From positions 1 to 42,563 of the forward strand of contig JAHLWS010000032.1 of assembly GCA_019057795.1 (NCBI GenBank): a stretch of DNA of 42,563 nt, written 5' to 3'. Shown piece after piece: positions 33,524-41,501 of the stretch. The notes under the pieces were generated by a model that saw only the letters and a program-made list of their open reading frames with translations, was not told the origin of the DNA and did no database searches. Made by a program: the position numbers and the translations under genes. The DNA comes from Promethearchaeota archaeon. Lineage in GTDB: Archaea > Asgardarchaeota > Lokiarchaeia > Sigyniarchaeales > SOKP01. Position 1 is the stretch's first letter, and the number at the start of each line of letters is the position of its first letter.

Positions 33524-33529
33524 ATCACC
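33524..33529 (-). promoter_or_regulatory. Ribosome binding site setting the helicase ATT start
   Basis: GGTGAT, exactly complementary to the archaeal 16S tail, lies 5 nt before ATT 33518 and directly after the in-frame stop. A TATA-like TAGTATAATAATAAT near 33560-33575 predicts a transcript start near 33545. Confidence 0.6.
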
Positions 33530-33620
33530 AATCTAAAAAAATTCTAAAGATTATTATTATTATACTAATTAGTACGGGTTAGACCATTTTTTCATGAACT
33601 ATTGGAAAGTGTGACTTAAA

Positions 33621-33630
33621 ATATATAAAT
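33621..33630 (+). promoter_or_regulatory. TATA box ahead of the candidate RNA
   Basis: ATATATAAAT predicts a transcript start near 33651, exactly at the edge of a stretch with more G and C than its surroundings. Confidence 0.45.
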
Positions 33631-33649
33631 AAAAAAATATTATTCTTGC

Positions 33650-33785
33650 TCGCTAACAAAAAAAGAGACTTTCTTGCCTAATTACGAGCCCTACTCGTTA
33701 GAAAAAGCAAGGGGAGACATGTTTATCACAAAACCAACTCTTCTTGGGGCTTTAATTTGGCAAGAACTTTGTTAAAATAGTATAT
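33650..33785 (+). ncRNA. Candidate structured RNA or leader
   Basis: Within an A/T-rich gap, about 135 nt are richer in G and C and fold well. TTCTTGCC (33671-33678) pairs perfectly with GGCAAGAA (33759-33766). Inside are a hairpin ACGAG-CCCTA-CTCGT (33684-33698) and a longer stem-loop AAAGC/GCTTT (33704-33708 with 33749-33753) continued by GGAGA/UCUUC (33713-33717 with 33739-33743). A TATA box precedes it at the right distance. The same DNA also encodes a 33-codon TTG ORF (33674-33775), so a peptide is an alternative. It is not a tRNA (no T-loop). Confidence 0.4.
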
Positions 33786-33900
33786 CTATTAACTAATCCG
33801 AGCGCCTTATTTAAATAAAAAATTGTTTTTTTGAAAAATTTCAAAAATTGCTCTATTTAAAATGGAACTAGAAGAATTTTATTCTACTTCTAATTTTTTC

Positions 33901-33908
33901 TTTAAATA
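33901..33908 (+). promoter_or_regulatory. TATA box of the HerA-like/HEPN operon
   Basis: TTTAAATA is centred about 34 nt before ATG 33939. It predicts an almost leaderless transcript for the five genes to 42415 and suggests that the folded element upstream is a separate transcript. Confidence 0.4.
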
Positions 33909-33938
33909 ACTGGGATTATTTTTTTCAATTAGATCTCT

Positions 33939-36011
33939 ATGACAAATGTATATCATAAATCGCCGGAAATAATGGTTGATGTTCTCGAAGAACGAGCGAA
34001 TAAATTGCCCCAAACAACCGATGACCTCACTAAAATTAAAGGCATTGGCTCTGGTACCGCCGAAAAGCTAAACACTAGAAAAATTTACACCTATCGACAG
34101 CTTGCCGAACTAACGCCCGAGAAACTATCTGAAGCTCCTGGAATAGGTATAGCTACGGCTAGAAAATTTATAGAGGAAGCGAAAAATCTTCTTGGTGAAT
34201 TTCAAGAACAAAATTCTGTCAATAAACAGAATCAGGTAATAGAAAAAACTACTGAAATATTAAAGAAAGAAAAGGAAACCGAAGTTGATAATATTGAAAC
34301 CTTCGAAGTTGCTGAAGTAATTGTTGAGGAGGAACTCCCACAGGAAAAGTTCAAAAGAGAAGAAAAACCCATCGAAACCGTTCAAAAAAAGTGGTTTAGC
34401 GATAAATTTAATCGTTCTCGACTTACAGCTTCTTATCCCCCCATCTTAAAAAGATCGTCAGAAGAAAACAAAGTTGAAGAGAATTTCGAGTCTAAGGAAG
34501 TTACTTTACAGAAGAATAATACGCCCTACAAACAATTACTTGCGAGGTCAGAAGTCAAAGTTGAGAACGCAATTAGTGAAATTGAAGAAATTGGAATCGA
34601 ACCTATAAGCGAATCCGAATCCGAAGTGGAAGAAGCAGAAGATGAATACCAAGAAGAAGTTCCGGTAAGGTTTGAAAACAATCTAATCTTAGAACCTTTT
34701 GAGAGCGAAGTACCCTTACCAAAAGAAGAGGTTCCTCGCGAAGAATACGTTGTTGCTCCAACTTATACCGAGTTTCCTGAAGTTACTAAAATTCCAGAGA
34801 TTCCAGTAGATACAATTATTCCAGAAATTTCAGAAACTCCAACGAGTTCAAGGACACTAAATCGCCAAGAAGATCTTACAAGTGAGATCGCCGAATCGTT
34901 AAAAAACTCAGGATATTACCCAATTCCAAGCGCAATGAAAGCTCTAAAACCGTTTTTCCAAGGTGTCGATTACTTAGGCTGCAAGCTCGTAAGCGTTAAC
35001 GACAACTCGAAGCTTATTTTTCTCGTACCAATCAAATTTTGCGACTTAGAAGGAAGGATATTAATACACGAAGAGAAAATTGACTACAAGACTTACTCGA
35101 AGGCTCAAGAATCCGAGTCAGTACATACAGCGCGCCAACACGCAATCGACCTTTTAAAAGCTAAAAACGCTGTGTTTGAAGACGTCGTTAACGGCGATAA
35201 CTTTCTAAGCTTCATTCAAAAATACTTGCAGGTAAGATTTACGGCGGAAAAAAGCGCAAGAAACAAGAAACTATATTTTGTCTCAGGACAAACTCAATAC
35301 AAAATTTTAATCGAACCCATCTTGCTAACCAAAATACCCGCGAAATGTATGGAAAAATCGATTCTGTTCCCATACCAGAGAAAAACAAACTTACACGTTA
35401 TCGATAGGTCTAACATCGCCACTCTACTACGATTTTTGGAGAAAAAGTATCAATTAATCGAATCTCACTTTAAAAGGACTAATTCGATCGAGATATACCA
35501 AAACGCAGACACTAAGTTTCGTTCGAGTCTGAGGGTAGTTTCGCTTCCGTTCATCGGGTACGCCGTAGTACTGCTTGTTATCTATTTTTCGCGACTGTAT
35601 TTTCTTTTGAGACTTTTCAATAGCATCGGACTCGCTGTCATGGGGATTTACTTTTTCACGATATCGTACTTATACTTTAAGTTTTATAAAACTAAAAAAG
35701 AGCTGACGACCGAATTTGAAACGCCATATTATTTACAGAACGCACAGTTTAACGAAACCGATTTGTTATGCATAAAGGAAGAGTTCATAGGCGAACAGAT
35801 GGCTCAATTTGGCTACGAGTGTTTCGGAAAAGACAACAATTTTAAGGTATTAGAGCAGGTCGAAAAGGATACAATTAAGAAAAGCGTAGTAGCAAAGCAA
35901 CGGGAGCAAGTCACACCACAATTGTACGAATTGGACTCTGAATCAGATTCTAGCTCAACGACAGAGAAAGTTAAGAACGAGGTAAAATACAGTTCGTTTT
36001 TTGACGATTAA
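33939..36011 (+). CDS. HhH-domain membrane protein
   Basis: 690 residues. Residues 28-88 form two helix-hairpin-helix units (LTKIKGIGSGTAEKLNTRKI, LSEAPGIGIATARKFIEEAK) like the N-terminal DNA-binding domain of RadA. A long acidic, Glu/Pro-rich linker (about 95-310) follows. Then comes an alpha/beta domain (about 315-525), a TM hairpin (about 534-586; FIGYAVVLLVIYFSRLYFLL and IGLAVMGIYFFTISYLYF) and a cytosolic acidic tail ending in KYSSFFDD. Both ends are cytosolic, so DNA bound by the HhH part would be held at the membrane. It opens a five-gene operon with a HerA-like protein. Family not recognised. Confidence 0.75.
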   Translation: MTNVYHKSPEIMVDVLEERANKLPQTTDDLTKIKGIGSGTAEKLNTRKIYTYRQLAELTPEKLSEAPGIGIATARKFIEEAKNLLGEFQEQNSVNKQNQVIEKTTEILKKEKETEVDNIETFEVAEVIVEEELPQEKFKREEKPIETVQKKWFSDKFNRSRLTASYPPILKRSSEENKVEENFESKEVTLQKNNTPYKQLLARSEVKVENAISEIEEIGIEPISESESEVEEAEDEYQEEVPVRFENNLILEPFESEVPLPKEEVPREEYVVAPTYTEFPEVTKIPEIPVDTIIPEISETPTSSRTLNRQEDLTSEIAESLKNSGYYPIPSAMKALKPFFQGVDYLGCKLVSVNDNSKLIFLVPIKFCDLEGRILIHEEKIDYKTYSKAQESESVHTARQHAIDLLKAKNAVFEDVVNGDNFLSFIQKYLQVRFTAEKSARNKKLYFVSGQTQYKILIEPILLTKIPAKCMEKSILFPYQRKTNLHVIDRSNIATLLRFLEKKYQLIESHFKRTNSIEIYQNADTKFRSSLRVVSLPFIGYAVVLLVIYFSRLYFLLRLFNSIGLAVMGIYFFTISYLYFKFYKTKKELTTEFETPYYLQNAQFNETDLLCIKEEFIGEQMAQFGYECFGKDNNFKVLEQVEKDTIKKSVVAKQREQVTPQLYELDSESDSSSTTEKVKNEVKYSSFFDD

Positions 36012-36073
36012 TTGACATCAATTTTTATGCAAAATTATAAAATTTTCTTTTCCATTAAATGTTTAATTTTTTC

Positions 36074-36082
36074 TTTTTATAC
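36074..36082 (+). promoter_or_regulatory. Possible internal TATA box
   Basis: TTTTTATAC is centred 26 nt before ATG 36104. It could start a leaderless transcript within the operon. Confidence 0.35.
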
Positions 36083-36103
36083 TCTTGTAGAGTTTAGATT
36101 GGT

Positions 36104-36859
36104 ATGACGGTAAATTTAAAATCAGGATACAAAATTATTTTTATTATTGGTTTGTTGCTCGGGTTTGCCTCGGTCTTTTTGGATTGGTACTACTTTCAAG
36201 GAGTAAACGATTCTGGCGAGGTCGTGGTGAATTGGATTTATAACGCGCTGTTCGATTGGAGTACCGAGCTTTCTCAAGGCGCTATTATTAACGAGTTTTA
36301 CGAGCCTAAAAATGCCTCTCTACCTGTTGCCATTATAATCGCTTTCTTAATAGTTATTTTTTTGTCCGCGTATTTAGTATTATTTCTTGACGTGGAACGC
36401 AAAGATAATTTACCTAGATTAAAACAATTCGGGTTCGTCAACTTATCCTTGGTGACCTTAATTGGGTTCTTCGTTTTAATCTACCCGTTGTATTTTTTGC
36501 TCCCTAACGGTTTGTACTACCCTTTCTTAGCCTATAACGATTACGAGTTAGAAGTTACTTTTTACTATTCGATCGGTCCTGGATATTTTCTCCAATTAAT
36601 CTCGTTTGTTTGTACCTTTCCTTACGCGATGTTCAATCATTCAATAATTAACACTTTCGAAAAAGAGCAATCCAGTGCGGAAAATGCGATAAAACGGCAT
36701 GTTGAAAGCGTTCGAGAAGACTTAGACTTGGACAAGTTGATATCCCAAGAAGAATTTAAGCTTGAATCTGCGAAAGAGTCCCTAAAAGAGTCTCCAGCGT
36801 CTAAAAGCGAAACACAAAAGATTTTCGACGATTTTCTAACAGTTCGGGGGCGAAGGTAA
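36104..36859 (+). CDS. Four-TM membrane protein with cytosolic tail
   Basis: 251 residues. TM segments lie at about 10-28, 72-94, 110-133 and 152-178 (for example VAIIIAFLIVIFLSAYLVLFL). The first extracellular loop is rich in Trp, Asp and Asn. A 70-residue hydrophilic, helical C-terminal tail (ENAIKRHVESVREDLDLDKL onward) has coiled-coil character. It ends 4 nt before the next gene. It is probably a membrane component of the HerA-like complex. No family recognised. Confidence 0.7.
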   Translation: MTVNLKSGYKIIFIIGLLLGFASVFLDWYYFQGVNDSGEVVVNWIYNALFDWSTELSQGAIINEFYEPKNASLPVAIIIAFLIVIFLSAYLVLFLDVERKDNLPRLKQFGFVNLSLVTLIGFFVLIYPLYFLLPNGLYYPFLAYNDYELEVTFYYSIGPGYFLQLISFVCTFPYAMFNHSIINTFEKEQSSAENAIKRHVESVREDLDLDKLISQEEFKLESAKESLKESPASKSETQKIFDDFLTVRGRR

Positions 36860-36863
36860 GAAA

Positions 36864-37718
36864 GTGAAGGAACAGTTGTTAGATCTAAAGCTCAAGCGGT
36901 TGATCCAGCTCTGTAAAGAAACTAATAACCATAAAAAGATAGCGGTAGTAAGTTTTGTGCTTACGAGCAACGCAGTCGACGAGATCGGAATCAAGTTAGG
37001 AATGCGTTCGAGAGAAAAAAACGCGGGAGAAAAAATATTCGAATACATGGAGCTCGTAAATAAGGTTTTTGGAGTAAATTTCAGCGTTAACGTGTTTAGG
37101 CCGGAATTAATCGACGTATTAAAGAGAGTAGAACTTTTGTTCTTAAAAAAGGAAGGAGAACTTCGCTTTGAATATACTAAGGAAACTTTCGAGGTTTATT
37201 ATGAGCTTCGTAAGTTGGACGTTCCCAACTTACACGACAGCATCAATTCGGAAGTTATCGATAAAAATCGCACGATTTCTATGTTCTCTTTCTTATCGGG
37301 TGGTCGAATTGGAAAAGGTAAGGAAGAGGGCATGTTTAACACAATTTTACTTCAAAAATTTAAAGAAGAAGAAAAAGCGCTTCAATACCAACTAAATAAA
37401 CAATTCGACAAGAACACATTTGAGAAAATTCTACAACTCAAAACCATTAGGAAAGGTATCGAGCAAAAAAAGGGCGGAAAAATCGTTATTTCGGGCTCGC
37501 TAAAAGATAATATTTCTTACAAGCAATCGAAGGAACAGGTTGGGCAATTTTTAGTTATCGGGATTATAATTTTGTTTGCCATGGTTGGTAGCATATCTTT
37601 AATTGAGGCCTTAATGTACGGATTCTTGTCGGTGGCTATTAGCTACAACTTGCTCGTCTGTTTTGGGGTCATTATTGTGCTTTATTTCGTAAATAAAACT
37701 TATTTTGGTAATAGGTGA
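36864..37718 (+). CDS. Helical protein with C-terminal TM hairpin
   Basis: 284 residues from GTG 36864, with GAAGGTAAG upstream. The N-terminal 130 residues are an all-helical domain (KIAVVSFVLTSNAVDEIGIKLGMRSREKN, shortened here to its two visible helices) reminiscent of HEPN-fold proteins but without a clear R-x4-6-H motif. A coiled-coil segment (EEKALQYQLNKQFD) precedes two TM helices (about 225-245 and 252-276). It sits 9 nt before the HerA-like gene and is likely part of the same complex. The HEPN comparison is tentative. Confidence 0.65.
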   Translation: MKEQLLDLKLKRLIQLCKETNNHKKIAVVSFVLTSNAVDEIGIKLGMRSREKNAGEKIFEYMELVNKVFGVNFSVNVFRPELIDVLKRVELLFLKKEGELRFEYTKETFEVYYELRKLDVPNLHDSINSEVIDKNRTISMFSFLSGGRIGKGKEEGMFNTILLQKFKEEEKALQYQLNKQFDKNTFEKILQLKTIRKGIEQKKGGKIVISGSLKDNISYKQSKEQVGQFLVIGIIILFAMVGSISLIEALMYGFLSVAISYNLLVCFGVIIVLYFVNKTYFGNR

Positions 37719-37727
37719 TAATAAAAA

Positions 37728-40700
37728 ATGGTAAAAACATACAGAGATTTTTTAAACGATTCAAACAGTAATAATAAGTTTAGACCAAATACCAACGATA
37801 GCGAAAAAGAAGAAAATAGCAGGTATTTGGATGTGTGGAAGGTAAATCCTTCTTACAAGGATGTTAACACGAGGGAGATTGTTCTCAAAGCAACTTCTTT
37901 AGTCGTAATTGGGCTGTTATTTTTTACTTCTGTGCTATACACGACTTATAACCTCGTGCTTTCCATTGGAATTGCAGTGATCGTATCAATTAGTTTTGTT
38001 ATGGCGTTCCATAAAAAATTTTTTAGCTTGCGCCACTTATTTGATTTTCGCTCTTTTAAGCCGCTTGGAGACTTCATTTTTTGGCAGACAAAATACGACA
38101 AATTCGTGTTATTTTTTACGAATTACAAAGAGCTCAACACTACAGGGGTTAGGACTTTTAGGATAAAAGTTCTTCCTGAAAACGTACACGCTAACTTAAA
38201 CCGATTCTATAAAGGATTGCATGCGCTCAAAGTGCCGTTTTCGTATCAAATAATTCAAAAACCGCTTCAAACAAGTAATAACGGCAATGGTTCTGAATCT
38301 TCGACTTTTGAGACGAGTATTTACTTCAGCACTTTTTACAACATTAAAGGAAAAATTACTGAATCGAAATTGGTAAAAATGATCGAGGCACTCCGAGAAT
38401 ACGCGGTCTCCTTAAAATCGGCGTTTGCTTCCAACTTCCACCACTTTAAGGTCGTTCAGCTTTCTGGAGAAGAGTTAGTAAACGCCTATAGAATCGCGGT
38501 TTTGAAGCAGGACGTAGAAATCGAAGAAGATTCGAAAAAAATTAATTGCAAAACGGTAGAACCTAAAATAAAACCTATTATATTGAAAGCAAGCTACATT
38601 TTAGCGATTGTTATATCTCTAGATCGGTTGCTTTTAGTATTTAACTTACCTATAATAATACAATTTTTAGCGACGCTTACGATTCTTATAGCAATATTAG
38701 TAATTTGGTGGCGTGAAGTGTTTTTCTTTCTAATCAAAAACAAGTTATTTAAATCGAACGACATCCAAGTTGTCGATCCTTTTTCTGACATTAAGTTTTT
38801 CAAGGTATCAGAAGCGCCCGAGACTATTTTTTACCAAGTCGAAGGAAAAATAATCGGGGGAATAAAGATTAATAACATGTATTTCACTCATCCGCCGCCC
38901 CATTGCTCTGCGAGTAAGTTTTACGAAGCTCTCATCCACGAAAGAATGCCTTTTACAACCACGATTCAACAAACTCCTTTAACCTTCCATCAGTTCGATA
39001 AAGAAGGTTTTAAATTCTTAAAAGACATAGAGCAGCAAAAATTGCTAACAAGAACGGAATCGGTTATAGACGGAAATAAATGGCTAAGCTCTCGATCAGG
39101 CATCTGGAGTGCAATTATAACTTATTCCACTTCGGTAATCTTAAAAGCTCCTGCTCTTGACTACGAGATTATTAACGAGATAGAGCAAAAGTTAAAAAAT
39201 CAAAGTTTGGTGTTGCGAAAAAGCTTCAAGCAATTTTTTGTTACTTACGAGTTAAAACAACTTAGAAAAAACGAGTTAGAATCGGGGCTCCTGTTTGAAA
39301 CGCTCAAAAACAAGTTTTTTAGGAGGAACGGTACCCACTTGAATTATTTGATGTTTCAAGGAAAAACTCTTATGTTTATCACCGAAATTTCCGACCAATT
39401 CAAAAAAGGAGTCGAGACGAGGTTAGCCGCAGAATTTAACACACCCTTACAATTAACTAATTTTATTACTATTGGCCATACCATAAACACTGAGTTCTTA
39501 GAAAACGAAGTTCCGATGGGGTTTACTCTCGAGCAATTACGAAATTTATTAGTAGTCAACGGGACAAATTCGAGCAGAGAAGCGTTGTGTCAAAAAATCG
39601 TTGCGGAACTCGTGAAAGTGGGATATTCATCTGTAATTTTCGATTTCACCGGTAATTGGTCTAAATTAATAAGCGTTTTTGAGGGCACGATATATGAAGA
39701 TAAGTTTTTATACCTCAAAGTGGGCAAAACATTTCTAGTTAATCCTCTTTTTTCAGAACTTCCCTACGATAAAGACAACATGGGCTATTTGGATTACATG
39801 TTTGACGCTTTTGCGTTGTGCTTTAAAAAAGACGAGAGGACGATCGATGCCTTCAAAAATACTATCGCGCGTAATCCCAATATAGATGTTTCTACTTTAA
39901 CTTTAGACCTAACTACTATGAGAGAGTGGGAAAAGTCACCTATTACGGACTCGTTACTATCGTTTTTCAGCGAGTTCACCCCCCAAGACATAAGCTTCAT
40001 GCAACGCCAACAATCGGATAAGCAAGAGATTATTCCCTCTTACGAGCTTATAACGCACGACAAAACGGTAATTATCGATTTTTCGGAAGTTAAAAACTAC
40101 GATAAGCAGTGTTACTTTACGTTCGTCATTCTTTCTAAGTTTATCCATTATCTAAAGACTGAAAAGGCTTATTACCCTAAATTCTTAATTGTACCGCATT
40201 TAGATGTAATTTTTGACGGGTTTTTTATAGATAAAAAAGTTAATTACGGTATAATCGATAAGTTTCTCGAACCTTTCGTACAAAAAGGATTTGGGACGGT
40301 CTGTTCGGCTTCTCAAATAAGGTATATCCACCCTAACGCGTTCAATTACTACGAGAATTTAGTTACTTTTAAAGCGACCGATAAAAGAGATAGCGCCATG
40401 CTTAGCTCTCTAATGAATTTAGAGTCTCTTCATGGGATAGGGTACTATAGTCGCAGTAGAAACGAAGGCTATCAATTGAGGTACATCGCGAGCATGAAAA
40501 AAAACGAGGCCGTGGTTAAACGAGAAGATATTTACCAACCTTTTCCTGTCGAATTCGACTTGAAAGAAGTAGAAAACGCAAAACCTCTGTCATGGGGAGA
40601 AATATTAGCCTACATGGGAAAGCAAGGGTACGACTTGGAAAACGCCGAGAAACGAATAATCCAAAGGGCAGAAAAGACTTTATTCCAGAAAGATTTTGGA

Positions 40701-41501
40701 GATTATAGCGTGTTAATCGAAGGTATAATAAAGTTTCTGAACAACTTGAAAAAGCTGGACCAAATAGGCAACCTATACGAGCAAAAAGTTAAAAAAGAGT
40801 TAACAGAATGGCTACACCCATACATTTTAAAAATAACGAAAGATAAAAAAAGAGAAAAAGAGATCAAAGACAAAACTTTCGAAATTTTGGTGAAACATCG
40901 ATACTTAGTTGAGAGCCATCCCCGAAGAGCAAGCGGTTCGGAATCACTACAAACTTCTTTCGCGGTCGGACCGCACTACGATGAAGCCTTAAAAGACTAT
41001 TACGAAACTCAGAGAGAGGCGTCAATTCTCTACGAGCCGTTAGACATGGAATCCGATAACTCCGACAATTCTGAGAGTTCTTTACAAGCCGAAAAAATTA
41101 ACGCTAAAAACTTAAAGAATGCATTTGCTAAGCATTTCGCTCCAATTTTCTATTACGAATATTTTAAAATGTATCAATCTATTAAAAACGAAAATTTCGA
41201 AAAATCGCTTAAAATCAGCAAAAACTTACTTAGAAAGTTCCTTCACGCCACATATAACTCTTATTATAGCGTTAATTACGCGATTCTGAGCGCAGACATC
41301 AACAGATTTATCATGGCAATAATGCATGTAGAGGATTTTCCGTTTTCTAATAAGGAATTAAGGGAATTTCTTATTATTTGCGAAAAATTATCTTTAGATA
41401 AGGAAGGTGTAGAAAAACGCAGCAAAGCTACTTTCGAGAAGTATTCTAAAATTTTCGATAAGTTTAAACTATACATCGAAGGAGATCTGGGGGCGATTTA
41501 A
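37728..41501 (+). CDS. Membrane HerA/VirB4-like protein with degenerate ATPase motifs
   Basis: 1257 residues. Two tandem modules, each a TM hairpin (about 50-95 and 289-328) plus a soluble domain with a shared pattern (FYKGLHALKVPFSYQIIQKPL; FYEALIHERMPFTTTIQQTPL), precede a HerA/VirB4-type ATPase fold (about 600-960). Its landmarks are VSSVIFDFTGNW-like strand, LVNPLFSELPYD (the NPL motif of the family) and CSASQIRYIHPNAF. The P-loop reads GTNSSREAL (from G611) instead of G-x-x-G-x-G-K-S/T. Walker B reads FLIVPHLDVIFD without the Glu. Hydrolysis is therefore doubtful. A helical C-terminal region (980-1257) includes an acidic linker. TAATG overlap joins it to the HEPN gene. Confidence 0.75.
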   Translation: MVKTYRDFLNDSNSNNKFRPNTNDSEKEENSRYLDVWKVNPSYKDVNTREIVLKATSLVVIGLLFFTSVLYTTYNLVLSIGIAVIVSISFVMAFHKKFFSLRHLFDFRSFKPLGDFIFWQTKYDKFVLFFTNYKELNTTGVRTFRIKVLPENVHANLNRFYKGLHALKVPFSYQIIQKPLQTSNNGNGSESSTFETSIYFSTFYNIKGKITESKLVKMIEALREYAVSLKSAFASNFHHFKVVQLSGEELVNAYRIAVLKQDVEIEEDSKKINCKTVEPKIKPIILKASYILAIVISLDRLLLVFNLPIIIQFLATLTILIAILVIWWREVFFFLIKNKLFKSNDIQVVDPFSDIKFFKVSEAPETIFYQVEGKIIGGIKINNMYFTHPPPHCSASKFYEALIHERMPFTTTIQQTPLTFHQFDKEGFKFLKDIEQQKLLTRTESVIDGNKWLSSRSGIWSAIITYSTSVILKAPALDYEIINEIEQKLKNQSLVLRKSFKQFFVTYELKQLRKNELESGLLFETLKNKFFRRNGTHLNYLMFQGKTLMFITEISDQFKKGVETRLAAEFNTPLQLTNFITIGHTINTEFLENEVPMGFTLEQLRNLLVVNGTNSSREALCQKIVAELVKVGYSSVIFDFTGNWSKLISVFEGTIYEDKFLYLKVGKTFLVNPLFSELPYDKDNMGYLDYMFDAFALCFKKDERTIDAFKNTIARNPNIDVSTLTLDLTTMREWEKSPITDSLLSFFSEFTPQDISFMQRQQSDKQEIIPSYELITHDKTVIIDFSEVKNYDKQCYFTFVILSKFIHYLKTEKAYYPKFLIVPHLDVIFDGFFIDKKVNYGIIDKFLEPFVQKGFGTVCSASQIRYIHPNAFNYYENLVTFKATDKRDSAMLSSLMNLESLHGIGYYSRSRNEGYQLRYIASMKKNEAVVKREDIYQPFPVEFDLKEVENAKPLSWGEILAYMGKQGYDLENAEKRIIQRAEKTLFQKDFGDYSVLIEGIIKFLNNLKKLDQIGNLYEQKVKKELTEWLHPYILKITKDKKREKEIKDKTFEILVKHRYLVESHPRRASGSESLQTSFAVGPHYDEALKDYYETQREASILYEPLDMESDNSDNSESSLQAEKINAKNLKNAFAKHFAPIFYYEYFKMYQSIKNENFEKSLKISKNLLRKFLHATYNSYYSVNYAILSADINRFIMAIMHVEDFPFSNKELREFLIICEKLSLDKEGVEKRSKATFEKYSKIFDKFKLYIEGDLGAI

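Noticed and set aside
33674..33775. 33-codon TTG ORF
   Set aside because: No ribosome binding site; coincides with the folded RNA element, which is the stronger reading.
33650..33785. tRNA gene
   Set aside because: No T-loop sequence or acceptor stem of the right length, although the region is folded.
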